A stretch of 64,000 nucleotides of DNA from Hymenobacter edaphi (lineage in GTDB: Bacteria; Bacteroidota; Bacteroidia; Cytophagales; Hymenobacteraceae): positions 96,714-160,713 of the forward strand of contig NZ_QHKM01000010.1 of assembly GCF_003258365.1 (NCBI RefSeq), read 5' to 3'. Both the position numbers and the translations under genes were made by a program. Position 1 is the first letter of the stretch, and every line of letters starts with the position of its first letter. Below the pieces are notes generated by a model. The model worked only from the letters and a program-made list of their open reading frames with translations, did not search any database and was not told the DNA's origin. This document shows positions 51,373 to 59,537 of this stretch, one piece after another.

Positions 51373-54114
51373 ATGAAGAGAAATAACGACTCGGACGCCC
51401 CGCGCCCTCAGCGCGACCCGGCCCGCCGCCGCGACCAGGCCGCTCAGCCGGCTACCATCAACAAGACCATGGTCTTCCGCATCTTCGCCGACAACCCCGG
51501 CAAGGTGTTCAACTACCGTCAGCTCGCCCGCCGCCTCGGCGTGGTCGATAAAGACCAGCGCGACGAACTGTTCGACACGCTCAAGTCCCTCCGGAAAAGC
51601 GGCCACATCGCCCTGCTCCAGAACGATGACTACCGCCTGGTGGAAATTCCCGGCCGAAGCTCGGCCGAGCAACGCCCCGACCACGACCAGCCCGCTGAGC
51701 CGGAACAGCCCGCTGCCAGACGCCCCGCGCGTCCCGAGCAGGAGCAACCGGCCGCCCAGGCTGAACCGGCCGCCGAGCGTGAGCGGACCCCGCGCCGCGG
51801 CAAGCCCGCCCCGCCCGTCACGCCCGAAGGCGGCTACCAGCCCCGCCGACAGCGCCCGATGGAGTCGCCCGGCGAAGGCCTAGAGGAAGGCCCCATCGTG
51901 CACCGCCGCCGCTCCGCCGGCTTCGACATGCCCGGTACCACCGACCGCAGCCACCGCCCGGGTTTCCGGGAGCGGCGCGAATCGGGCTACCAGGCTGGCC
52001 CCACCATCACCGGCACCGTGGACCTGGCTACGCCCAAGTTCGCCTTCATCGTGAGCGAGGAGCTGCCCGAGGACCTGCGCATCTTCACCGACCGCCTGGC
52101 CTTCGCCATGGACGGCGACACGGTGCGCGTGCGCCTCGGCCAGAACCGCGACGGGAAACCCACCGGCGACGTGGTCGAAATCATCGAGCGGGTGAAAGAG
52201 GAAGTCGTGGGGCGCCTGCAGGTACAGGGCGGCTTCGGCTTCGTGCACCCCGACTACAAGAAGCTCTACTTCGACGTGTTCGTGCCCGGCCACGCGCTCA
52301 ACGGCGCCGTGGACGGCGACAAGGTAGTAGTGCGCGTAACCGAGTGGCCCACCGAGGCCGGCCGCCAGCCCGTGGGCGAGGTGGTGCGCAGCTTCGGCCA
52401 AGCCGGCGGCCACGAGGCCGAGATTAACGCCATCATGGCCGAGTACGGCCTGCCCTTCGAATTCCCGGAGGAAGTGGAAGCCGAGGCCAACGCTATTCCG
52501 GCCAGCATCAGCAAGGAGGAAATTGCCAAGCGCCGCGACTTCCGCCCCGTCACCACCTTCACCATCGACCCCGTCGACGCGAAGGACTTCGACGATGCCC
52601 TCTCGATCCGGCAGCTGGAAAACGGCCACTGGGAAATCGGTGTGCACATCGCCGACGTGAGCCACTACGTGGTGCCCGGCACCCGGCTGGAAAAGGAAGC
52701 CAAGCACCGCGCTACCTCGGTGTACTTGGTCGACCGCACCATCCCGATGCTGCCCGAGCGGCTGTCGAACGGGCTTTGCTCGCTGCGCCCCAACGAGGAC
52801 AAGCTGACCTTCTCGGCCGTGTTTGAGCTCGACGAAAAGGGCAAGCTCTACGACAGCTGGTACGGCCGCACCGTCATTCACTCCGACCGCCGCTTCACCT
52901 ACGAGGAGGCCCAGGAGCGCATCGAAACGGGCGAGGGCGACTACGCCGCCGACATCAATCTGCTCAACTCGATTGCCAAGAAGCTGCAGGCCGAGCGGTT
53001 CCGCAAAGGCGCCATCAGCTTCGAGGCGCCGGAGGTGAAGTTCAAGCTCGACGCGGACGGCAAGCCGGTGGGCGTGTTCATCAAGGAGCGCAAGGACGCG
53101 CACAAGCTCATCGAGGAGTTCATGCTGCTGGCCAACCGCAAGGTGGCCGAGTTCGTGTTCCGCCTGAAGCCCCGCAAGCCGCGCCTGACGATGGTGTACC
53201 GCACCCACGACGCGCCCGACCCCGACCGCCTGGAGAACTTCGCGCAGTTTGCCCGGCAGTTCGGCCACGCCATCAACTTCGGCGAAAACGCGAATGTGAG
53301 CAAGGAGCTGAACCAGCTGACGGCCGCCGTGGAAGGCAAGCCGGAGCAGTCGGTGATTCAGGCGCTGGCGGTGCGGGCCATGTCCAAGGCCATCTACACC
53401 ACCGAGCCGCTGGGCCACTTCGGCCTGGCCTTCGACCACTACTCCCACTTCACTTCGCCCATCCGTCGCTACCCCGACATGATGGCCCACCGCCTGCTCG
53501 AAGACTACCTGCACGGGGCCAAGAGCGCCGACGCAGTGGAGCTGGAAGCCGACTGCAAGCACTCCTCGGAGCGCGAGAAGCGGGCCGCCCAGGCCGAGCG
53601 CGCCAGCATCAAGTACAAGCAGGTCGAGTTCATGGCCGAGCACGTGGGCGAGCAGTTCACCGGCGTGGTGTCGGGCTTCAACGAGCGTGGCATGTACGTG
53701 GAGATGGGCGAAACCAAGAGCGAAGGCATGGTGCGCGTTTCCGACATCGACGAGGACTACTTCGAGTACGACAAGGAGCGGATGCAGATGGTGGGCAAGC
53801 GCACCGGCCGCATCATCAAGTTCGGCGATACGGTGCAGGTGGTCATCAAAGCCGCCAACCTGCTCGACCGCACCATCGACCTGGACCTGGTGACGTCCAC
53901 CACCGGCACCAATCAGCGCCGCGCCGGCCGCGCGAAATCCGACGGCTACGCCGCCCGCGACGAGCGGGGCAGCGGCGGGGGCCGGGGCCGCTCGGGCTCG
54001 GGTGGCGGTGGCCGCTCCGATGGCCGCGGGGGCGGTAAGTCGGGCGGTAGCGGCGGTAGTCGCCCGCGCAAGTCCGGCGGCGGCAAGAAGGGCCGCAGCC
54101 GCTTCCACGGCTAG
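51373..54114 (+). CDS. rnr: Ribonuclease R
   Basis: A processive 3'-5' exoribonuclease for structured RNA; 913 residues. Order: N-terminal winged-helix-like region (KTMVFRIFADNPGKVFNYRQLARRLG), then a Pro/Arg/Glu-rich linker (about 95-195). Cold-shock-type OB domains follow, then the RNB catalytic domain with DPVDAKDFDDALSI (metal-binding Asp cluster near residues 396-405) and HIADVSHYVVPGT. HFTSPIRRYPDMMAHRLL follows. An S1 domain (FTGVVSGFNERGMYVEM) precedes a Gly/Ser/Arg/Lys-rich tail. The tail and linker are longer than in E. coli and typical of high-GC Bacteroidota. Confidence 0.96.
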   Translation: MKRNNDSDAPRPQRDPARRRDQAAQPATINKTMVFRIFADNPGKVFNYRQLARRLGVVDKDQRDELFDTLKSLRKSGHIALLQNDDYRLVEIPGRSSAEQRPDHDQPAEPEQPAARRPARPEQEQPAAQAEPAAERERTPRRGKPAPPVTPEGGYQPRRQRPMESPGEGLEEGPIVHRRRSAGFDMPGTTDRSHRPGFRERRESGYQAGPTITGTVDLATPKFAFIVSEELPEDLRIFTDRLAFAMDGDTVRVRLGQNRDGKPTGDVVEIIERVKEEVVGRLQVQGGFGFVHPDYKKLYFDVFVPGHALNGAVDGDKVVVRVTEWPTEAGRQPVGEVVRSFGQAGGHEAEINAIMAEYGLPFEFPEEVEAEANAIPASISKEEIAKRRDFRPVTTFTIDPVDAKDFDDALSIRQLENGHWEIGVHIADVSHYVVPGTRLEKEAKHRATSVYLVDRTIPMLPERLSNGLCSLRPNEDKLTFSAVFELDEKGKLYDSWYGRTVIHSDRRFTYEEAQERIETGEGDYAADINLLNSIAKKLQAERFRKGAISFEAPEVKFKLDADGKPVGVFIKERKDAHKLIEEFMLLANRKVAEFVFRLKPRKPRLTMVYRTHDAPDPDRLENFAQFARQFGHAINFGENANVSKELNQLTAAVEGKPEQSVIQALAVRAMSKAIYTTEPLGHFGLAFDHYSHFTSPIRRYPDMMAHRLLEDYLHGAKSADAVELEADCKHSSEREKRAAQAERASIKYKQVEFMAEHVGEQFTGVVSGFNERGMYVEMGETKSEGMVRVSDIDEDYFEYDKERMQMVGKRTGRIIKFGDTVQVVIKAANLLDRTIDLDLVTSTTGTNQRRAGRAKSDGYAARDERGSGGGRGRSGSGGGGRSDGRGGGKSGGSGGSRPRKSGGGKKGRSRFHG

Positions 54115-54173
54115 CAGCGTGAAGTGGTCCTACGACTCCAAGTCATAGGACCCCTATCGTTGAACGAACCCCC

Positions 54174-54212
54174 AAACAGCCCCGCCGGCACTGCGCCGGC
54201 GGGGCTGTTTTT
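54174..54212 (+). terminator. Terminator after rnr
   Basis: A 16-bp perfect stem (54174-54189 with 54195-54210) followed by T's. A second smaller hairpin (54126-54152) lies between it and the stop codon. Confidence 0.9.
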
Positions 54213-54261
54213 CGTTACGCCCCATTTCGTTTTCAAAATCTCGGAGCCCGGTTCCGATCAT

Positions 54262-54513
54262 CCCAAGCCTGGACGCGGTTATTCGCAGGCCAGACGCAGG
54301 CGTCCGCATACTAGGTTCAATCGTTCGCAGGCCCGCCTCGGTGCTTCGCAGGCCGGTCGCAGCCAGTTGCAGGCCGGCTTCGGTCATGCGCATGTCGGTT
54401 TCAATCGTCCGTATGTCGGTCACGGCGGTTTGCATGCCTGCCCCGGTCGTCGCAAGCCACGCCCCGGTCTTGCGCAGGGTGGTTCCGGATTGGCGCCCGT
54501 GCGCTATCGTATG
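54262..54513. repeat. 21-bp imperfect tandem repeat array (about 12 units)
   Basis: Units anchored on a TCGCAGG-like core recur exactly every 21 bp: 54283, 54304, 54325, 54346, 54367, 54388, 54409, 54430, 54451, 54472 and 54493, with a weaker unit at 54262. In the minus-strand frame that starts at GTG 54558 each unit encodes a seven-residue repeat such as TIETDMR, STEAGLR, TIEPSMR, TPASGLR. The plus-strand frame gives SQARLGA-like heptads. Whether either is translated is unclear; the minus-strand heptads look more like a coiled coil. The rest of the gap between rnr and the polyprenyl synthetase has no other gene. Confidence 0.8.
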
Positions 54514-54622
54514 CCCTGCCGCGAATTGACGCCGAACAACCACAAGCCGCCCACCCACGCAACCGTCGCGCCGTATCCCCGTCGGCTACCGGCGCCACCG
54601 GCCCGGTGCCGCCTGCCCTCCG

Positions 54623-54630
54623 TACCTTGC
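54623..54630 (+). promoter_or_regulatory. Candidate -7 element for the polyprenyl synthetase gene
   Basis: TACCTTGC, close to TAnnTTTG, 27 bp before GTG 54658. Confidence 0.4.
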
Positions 54631-54657
54631 AAGGCATCATTCGCCGCTCCAAAACCT

Positions 54658-55635
54658 GTGGACCTTTCCCGCTTTCTGAGCCCCATCACCGAGGCCCTGG
54701 CCGCCCGCCACTACGGCGACCAGCCGCTCGAACTCTACGAACCCATCCGCTACAGCATGAGCATGGGCGGCAAGCGTATCCGCCCCCTGCTCACCCTGCT
54801 CGGCGCCTACCTCTACTCCGACCACTGGCAGCAGCTGGCGCTGAACCCGGCCCTGGCCGTCGAGGTCTTCCACAACTTCACCCTGCTCCACGACGACATC
54901 ATGGACCAGGCCCCGCTGCGCCGCGGCCAGCCCACCGTGCACGTCAAGTGGAACCCCAACGTGGCCATTCTCTCCGGCGACGTGATGCTGGTGCGCGCCT
55001 ACGAGCTGCTCTTCGATATCGAGCCCGCCCTGCTGCGCGAGGCCCTGCAACGCTTCAGCCAGACGGCCGCCGAAGTCTGCGAAGGCCAGCAGCTCGACAT
55101 GAACTTTGAGACGCGCCCCCAGGTCAGCATTGCCGAGTACCTCGACATGATCCGCCTGAAAACCGCCGTGCTCCTGGGCTTCGCGCTGGAGCTGGGCGCC
55201 CGCCTCGGCGGGGCCAGCGCCGAGGATGCCGACCACCTGCGCCGCTTCGGCGTCGACATCGGCCTGGCCTTCCAGCTGCGCGACGATTTGCTCGACGTCT
55301 ACGGCGACGCGGCCACCTTTGGCAAGCGCGTCGGCGGCGACATCGTGTCGGACAAGAAGACCTACCTGCTCCTCACCGCCCTGGAACGCGCCAACGAGGC
55401 CCAGAGAGTCACGCTGGGCCACTGGCTGGGGCTGAACTCATCCGAAACCGCCGAGGCCAAGGTGCGGGCCGTAACGGCCATTTACGACCAGCTCCAGATC
55501 CGTCCCCGCACCGAAGCCCTCATCAACGACTACTTCCAGGACGCCCTGGCCCACCTCGACCTGGTGCAGGCGCCCGCCGAGCGCAAAGCCCTGCTGCGCG
55601 GCCTGGCCCTGCAGCTGATGGAGCGAGAAAGCTAG
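54658..55635 (+). CDS. Trans-type polyprenyl diphosphate synthase
   Basis: Elongates isoprenoid diphosphates for quinone side chains (octaprenyl type likely); 325 residues. The first Asp-rich motif is DDIMD (Asp79, Asp80, Asp83; LLHDDIMDQAPLRRG) and the second DDLLD (Asp209, Asp210, Asp213; FQLRDDLLDVYGD). GGKRIRPLL is the IPP-binding start. GTG 54658 (VDLSRFLSPITEAL) is chosen: the frame is open back to 54124 but that part overlaps a terminator and a tandem repeat. The rhomboid gene follows at 38 bp. Confidence 0.93.
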   Translation: MDLSRFLSPITEALAARHYGDQPLELYEPIRYSMSMGGKRIRPLLTLLGAYLYSDHWQQLALNPALAVEVFHNFTLLHDDIMDQAPLRRGQPTVHVKWNPNVAILSGDVMLVRAYELLFDIEPALLREALQRFSQTAAEVCEGQQLDMNFETRPQVSIAEYLDMIRLKTAVLLGFALELGARLGGASAEDADHLRRFGVDIGLAFQLRDDLLDVYGDAATFGKRVGGDIVSDKKTYLLLTALERANEAQRVTLGHWLGLNSSETAEAKVRAVTAIYDQLQIRPRTEALINDYFQDALAHLDLVQAPAERKALLRGLALQLMERES

Positions 55636-55673
55636 CGCCCCGTCGTTCCTTCCCACCTTTCCTTCTGCCCACG

Positions 55674-56321
55674 ATGCCCTTTCCCATCGACTCCGTCATC
55701 CTTCTCATTGCCCTGACGGTCGGCCTCTCTTTCTACGGCTGGAACAATCATAGCGTGATGGAGCGCTGGATCTTCAGCCCCTACCGCGTGCGCCGCCACC
55801 ACGAGTGGTACCGCTTCCTGAGCAGCGGCTTCCTCCACGCCGATTTCATGCACCTGTTCTTCAACATGTTTGCCTTCTACTCCTTCGGGCAGCTTGTGCA
55901 GAACCAGCTCATGGCCGAATCCGGTACCCTCACCGGCATTCTGCTCTTCCTGCTGCTCTACCTCGGCGGCATCGTCGTCTCCGATATTCCCACGTATCTG
56001 CGCCACCAGAAGGATGCCCGCTACGGCAGCCTGGGGGCCTCTGGGGGCGTGGCCGCCGTGGTCTTCGCCGCCATCCTGTTCTACCCCGTCGCCCCCGAAG
56101 GCGGCGGCATCATGATCTTCCCGATTCCCTTCCGCATCCAGCCCTTTGTCTTCGGCTTCCTTTACCTGGGCTATTCCTACTACCAGGGCCGCCGCTCCGG
56201 CGACAACATCAACCACGACGCCCACTTCTACGGCGCCCTCTACGGCGTGCTGCTCACGATGGTCCTGTACCCGACCGTTGTCCTCGGTTTCTGGCAGCAA
56301 ATCAGTAATAAGTATCTATAA
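55674..56321 (+). CDS. Rhomboid family intramembrane serine protease
   Basis: A 215-residue polytopic protein. The catalytic dyad is Ser123 in GASGGVAAVVFA and His184 in HDAHFYGALYG. The helix-2 motif HADFMHLFFNMFAFYSFG (HxxxN type) is present. It cleaves membrane-spanning substrates; none can be named. It is probably co-transcribed with the polyprenyl synthetase, a pairing I cannot link functionally. Confidence 0.93.
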   Translation: MPFPIDSVILLIALTVGLSFYGWNNHSVMERWIFSPYRVRRHHEWYRFLSSGFLHADFMHLFFNMFAFYSFGQLVQNQLMAESGTLTGILLFLLLYLGGIVVSDIPTYLRHQKDARYGSLGASGGVAAVVFAAILFYPVAPEGGGIMIFPIPFRIQPFVFGFLYLGYSYYQGRRSGDNINHDAHFYGALYGVLLTMVLYPTVVLGFWQQISNKYL

Positions 56322-56427
56322 ATCAGTTAGTTAATTCGATAAAAACGGCGAATGTATATCCATTGGCCGATGCTTGCGTAAGAAGACGCACAAACCCCTT
56401 CTCCTTACTCCAACCCAAGCACCACCA

Positions 56428-56709
56428 ATGAACCGCGTAACCTCTCTCCGTGCGCCCTTCCGGCCCCTCGCCGCGCTGATGGCCTTCTTCGCCTCGCTCA
56501 CGCTCACCAGCTGCAGCCGCCGCGACGACTACGGTTCCTACACCATCTGGGGCGCCCTGATCCTGATCCTGGATGTGGTAGCCATGATTGATGCCCTGCG
56601 CCAGCCCTGGTCGCTCGGCAAGAAGATTCTCTGGATTGCCATCATCTACTTCCTGCCCGTGCTGGGGCTGATTCTCTACTACCTGCTTTCGGGCCGCGGC
56701 AAGGCTTAA
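56428..56709 (+). CDS. PLDc_N domain membrane protein
   Basis: A 93-residue protein. After an N-terminal signal-like helix ending LTLTSC (possible lipobox), two helices follow: IWGALILILDVVAMIDAL and KKILWIAIIYFLPVLGLILYYLL. The latter carries the phospholipase-D-nuclease N-terminal (PLDc_N) pattern W...I..LP.LG...Y. No PLD catalytic domain is present, so it is a stand-alone small membrane protein. ATG 56428 gives the signal; an upstream ATG (56374) adds 18 residues. Confidence 0.8.
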   Translation: MNRVTSLRAPFRPLAALMAFFASLTLTSCSRRDDYGSYTIWGALILILDVVAMIDALRQPWSLGKKILWIAIIYFLPVLGLILYYLLSGRGKA

Positions 56710-56730
56710 GCTAAGCCGCTCCGCTAAGTC

Positions 56731-56769
56731 AAAAGAGGCCCGCTGCACAATGCAGCGGGCCTCTTTTTT
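56731..56769 (+). terminator. Terminator between the PLDc_N gene and the 56805 gene
   Basis: A perfect 17-bp stem (56731-56747 with 56751-56767) with a T-run on the right; the A-run on the left lets it serve the convergent gene as well. Confidence 0.9.
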
Positions 56770-56804
56770 TTGGGTGATGTGGCGGGCGGAACGGTCCGGT
56801 CGGC

Positions 56805-57434
56805 TTACTTCTTGCCGCCCAGCAGGCGCTGCTTTTCCAGGCGTGCCACGTGGCCAAGCGTCTGGCCCAGGTTGGTGATTTCCGTAATCTGCCAGTAGTC
56901 GCCCCGGTCGCGCATCTTCACTTCCAGCACCATCGTCGTGTCGAACTTGGGCTGCGTAAACTCCAGCCCGACCAGCGCCTGCTCGCCCTGCTCGTTGACG
57001 TACTTCACGCCCTTGAAGCTGCTCTCCGGGCTGATGACCTTGCTGGCCAGCCCGGCCATCGACACCTTCACCAGGCGCTGCGGCTGGCTGCTGGCCGCGG
57101 CTTCCAACGAGCCCGTCTCCACGAAGTGCTGCATCTCCTTGCGGGCAGCCTTGGCCAGCTGCGGCTTGGCCAGCCCCAGCACGCCCTTGGCCACCAGGCC
57201 GCCGCCGGGCAGCATAAAGCCCAGCGCCTTGCCCTGGTCGGCCACCTGATCCACCAGGCTGCCCGTCACGCTTTCCACGTCCACGTACTTCTCGAAGCTG
57301 CTCACGTCGTGGTCGTGCAGGGCTTTCACCGCCTGGCCTAGGGCGAATTTGGGACCGGTCGTCACCTCGCGGTAATACAGATAGCCTCCGATCAGCAGCA
57401 CGGCCAGTACCAGAAGCAGGAGTAAACGTTTCAT
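56805..57434 (-). CDS. DUF2939-like membrane-anchored protein
   Basis: A 209-residue protein with an N-terminal anchor (LLLLLVLAVLLIGGYLYYR). The domain begins GPKFALGQAVKALHDHDVSSFEKYVDVESV, which resembles DUF2939 (GP.Y.L..I..AV..HD...FEKYVDVDSV). Later segments include FDTTMVLEVKMRDRGDYWQITEITNL. Probably periplasmic; function unknown. ATG 57434 (MKRLLLLL) is favoured over 57461. Convergent with the PLDc_N gene and divergent from the glycerophosphodiesterase. Confidence 0.8.
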   Translation of the reverse strand: MKRLLLLLVLAVLLIGGYLYYREVTTGPKFALGQAVKALHDHDVSSFEKYVDVESVTGSLVDQVADQGKALGFMLPGGGLVAKGVLGLAKPQLAKAARKEMQHFVETGSLEAAASSQPQRLVKVSMAGLASKVISPESSFKGVKYVNEQGEQALVGLEFTQPKFDTTMVLEVKMRDRGDYWQITEITNLGQTLGHVARLEKQRLLGGKK

Positions 57435-57554
57435 GTAGGGGTCAGAAAAAGATGAGTTCAAGGCAAAGTGTCGCCAAAAATACCGCTTTGCGCTGCTCCT
57501 GCCAGTTTGTCCGCCGCTTTGCCTGCCGGCCCGATAATCTGCGTATGCTTCTCC

Positions 57555-58412
57555 ATGCTACCAGCTCCTGAATCACTCCAAAGGCCGCTTATCTACGGCC
57601 ACCGCGGCTGCCGCGGCCTGCGGCCCGAAAACACCTTGCCGGCCTTCCTGCACGCGCTCGAATGGGGCGTCGACGGGCTCGAACTCGACGTGATAGTCTC
57701 CGCCGACAACGAAGTGGTCGTGTCGCACGAGCCCTGGCTGAATGCCGCCTGCTGCACCGCCCCCGACGGCGCCCTGCTCACGCCCGAGGCGGGCCGCGCA
57801 TTCAACCTGTTCCGGCTGCCCTACGCCACCATCCGCCGCTGCGACTGTGGCCGTCGGCGGCACCCGGGCTTTCCCGAGCAGCAGCCCGAGCCGGCCTATA
57901 AGCCGAAACTGGCGGAGGTGTTGGAGGCTGTGGCTGCCCGCTGCGCGACGCTGGGCCGGCCCGTCCCGCGCTTCTCTATCGAGCTGAAAAGTATCCCCGA
58001 GGCCGACGGACTTTACCAGCCCGCGCCACCGCAGTTCGTGGCGCTGGTTGAGCAGGTAATTGCCGACGCCCAGTGTCTGCTGCCGCTCCCGCTTCGCCTG
58101 CTGCTGATGTCCTTCGACCACCGCGTGGTGCAGGTAGCCCGGGCCGTATCGGCTCACCCGGTCTGCCTGCTGATCGAAGACACCTTACCCATTGCCGAGC
58201 ACATCCGGCGGCTCGGCTTCGTGCCCGACGTGCTCGGCCCCGATTACCACTTGCTCGACGAGGAACTGCTGCGCTTTTGCAGGGAAGCCCGGCTGCCCAT
58301 CGTGGCCTGGACGGTGAATGAGCCAGAAGCTATAAAGTATGTCGCACAGCTAGGCGTACACGGTATCACAACGGACTATCCTGACCGAGCCAGGACATTA
58401 CTCAGCGCTTAA
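57555..58412 (+). CDS. Glycerophosphodiester phosphodiesterase
   Basis: Hydrolyses glycerophosphodiesters to glycerol-3-phosphate and alcohol; 285 residues, without signal peptide and thus cytoplasmic. Motifs: GHRGCRGLRPENTLPAF (catalytic His-Arg and metal-binding Glu), GVDGLELDVIVSADNEVVVSHEP (metal-binding Glu/Asp, second catalytic His). The C-terminal ends with VAWTVNEPEAIKYVAQLGVHGITTDYPDRA. A Cys-rich insertion (RCDCGRRRHPGFPEQQPE) is a usual feature of one subgroup. ATG 57555 is chosen; the frame is open to 57468. Confidence 0.92.
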   Translation: MLPAPESLQRPLIYGHRGCRGLRPENTLPAFLHALEWGVDGLELDVIVSADNEVVVSHEPWLNAACCTAPDGALLTPEAGRAFNLFRLPYATIRRCDCGRRRHPGFPEQQPEPAYKPKLAEVLEAVAARCATLGRPVPRFSIELKSIPEADGLYQPAPPQFVALVEQVIADAQCLLPLPLRLLLMSFDHRVVQVARAVSAHPVCLLIEDTLPIAEHIRRLGFVPDVLGPDYHLLDEELLRFCREARLPIVAWTVNEPEAIKYVAQLGVHGITTDYPDRARTLLSA

Positions 58413-58496
58413 CACCGACCTCAGCTTTGGGCCCGCTACTGCCTCCCAATAGCCTGCTCAGGCAAGCGTTTCGTACACCTATTAACCAAGGCTGCG

Positions 58497-58733
58497 TGTT
58501 ACAAGCGGTTTAGCGGCGGTATTCCGCGCTGTTGTTAAGCACTGATACAGTTTTTTTGTTACAAGTAGGTGTAACGAGTATATAATAATGTACGTGTAAA
58601 GTGACAATTGTAACAATGATACACTGTATCACTTGTTGCTGTATCTGTCATGTGTAACAGTCAAGTGTTGTACTATAATTTTGCATCCTCTAACAAATTT
58701 GTCATCTTTACACTTTAGTTCCGTTACAGCCCC
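58497..58733. promoter_or_regulatory. Cluster of TGTWACA/TGATACA motifs upstream of the HTH gene
   Basis: Exact TGTTACA or TGTAACA at 58497-58503, 58557-58563, 58609-58615 and 58653-58659. TGATACA lies at 58543-58549, and the palindrome TGATACA-C-TGTATCA at 58617-58631. Further variants are CGTTACAG at 58723 and GTGTAACG at 58569. The motif continues inside the gene (58896, 58924, 58966, 58987, 59019). The whole 326-bp gap is AT-rich compared with the window. Likely binding sites of the encoded HTH protein. Confidence 0.7.
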
Positions 58734-58738
58734 CGTTC

Positions 58739-59134
58739 ATGACCCACCAAGGCGAAATCCTGCAGGAAGCCATCAAAAACAGTGGTATTTCCATTAGTCG
58801 CATCGTGCAGGAGCTGGGTATTACACGGCCGACGATTTACCGTAAATTCAAAGAGACAACGCTTGATTACAGCTTTGTTAAGCGCGTTGGTGAGGTGATA
58901 CAACATGATTTTACAAATGATTTTGATACAGCTGTACAGTCTCAGCTGCCCTTTACAAGTCAAGGTGTAACACCAGTTAGTGTATCTGTAACACGTAACG
59001 CGCCTGCTAGAGAGAATGTGTTACAAGCTGTAGATCAGGACCCTATGAAGGCCCTGATGGCACTCCAGGCCAAGTACATTGCCCTATTGGAAGCCTATAA
59101 TGAGCTCCTGTTAAAAGTGTATGGCCCTAAGTGA
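58739..59134 (+). CDS. Small HTH DNA-binding protein in an AT-rich island
   Basis: A 131-residue protein. Residues about 1-58 form a Cro/C1-like HTH: GEILQEAIKNSGISISRIVQELGITRPTIYRKFKE, with TRPTIYRKF as the probable recognition helix. It is followed by VGEVIQHDFTNDF, a pattern common in Bacteroidota orphan regulators. The C-terminal 35 residues (DPMKALMALQAKYIALLEAYNELLLKVYG) are a likely dimerising helix. The gene and its upstream region have much lower GC than the window. Copies of TGTWACA/TGATACA run through the promoter and into the coding sequence. Its stop is 7 bp before a parS site. Autoregulation or a DNA-organising role is inferred. Confidence 0.85.
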   Translation: MTHQGEILQEAIKNSGISISRIVQELGITRPTIYRKFKETTLDYSFVKRVGEVIQHDFTNDFDTAVQSQLPFTSQGVTPVSVSVTRNAPARENVLQAVDQDPMKALMALQAKYIALLEAYNELLLKVYGPK

Positions 59135-59141
59135 ACAGTAA

Positions 59142-59157
59142 TGTTTCACGTGGAACA
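59142..59157. promoter_or_regulatory. parS: parS site (ParB binding)
   Basis: TGTTTCACGTGGAACA: one half matches the B. subtilis-type parS and the other the TGTTCCACG variant, so every position fits one of the known forms. It lies 27.8 kb from the probable origin, intergenic, just after the HTH gene. parA/parB are not in the window. Confidence 0.82.
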
Positions 59158-59161
59158 TTAT

Positions 59162-59535
59162 GTGTCCGCTCGATACGGGTGAGCGTTAAGCAGAGCCTCA
59201 GCTACTATGGCCTACACGCTGAAAGGACCAATCAAATGCGAGGAGGGAGCGGTGGACAACAGCCCGCTTCGAAAGGCATAAGGACCGGTGGTTTTAGACC
59301 ACGGAACAAGGCAGTACAGCGAGCAGCAAAACGTCCGTAAGTAGTTGCCCAAAGGCGGTGAAACCAGTGGGTGAAGATGTCCGCCGGTGGGCGGGAAGCC
59401 GGTAGCATACAGACCAGCTGTGCCCAGCCAGGGATGCATAAAAAAGCCTCTCGGTAGGAGAGGCTTGATCAGGCAAAGACAGAAGCAACGAGCAACTCGG
59501 GGCGAGCTAAACCCAAGTCGAGAAGTCACCCGGAG
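59162..59535 (+). ncRNA. Structured RNA resembling the 5' part of a group II intron (remnant)
   Basis: About 375 bases with no open frame, purine-rich and full of short stems closed by GAAA-type loops. It begins GTGTCC (group II introns begin GTGYG), then the hairpin CGCTC...GAGCG. A CAGC...TATGG.CCTAC...GCTG segment follows, like the domain I tetraloop receptor. Further on are GTAAGTAGTTGCC, GGTGAAACC and a stem AGCCTCTC/GAGAGGCT near 59445-59465. It ends abruptly at the DUF721 stop codon; no reverse transcriptase or domain V/VI is present. It is thus a truncated remnant, or another structured RNA of unknown type. Confidence 0.45.
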
Positions 59536-59537
59536 TT

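Noticed and set aside
54124..54657. Upstream in-frame extension of the polyprenyl synthetase
   Set aside because: It crosses the rnr terminator and the tandem repeat; the enzyme family starts at about 54658.
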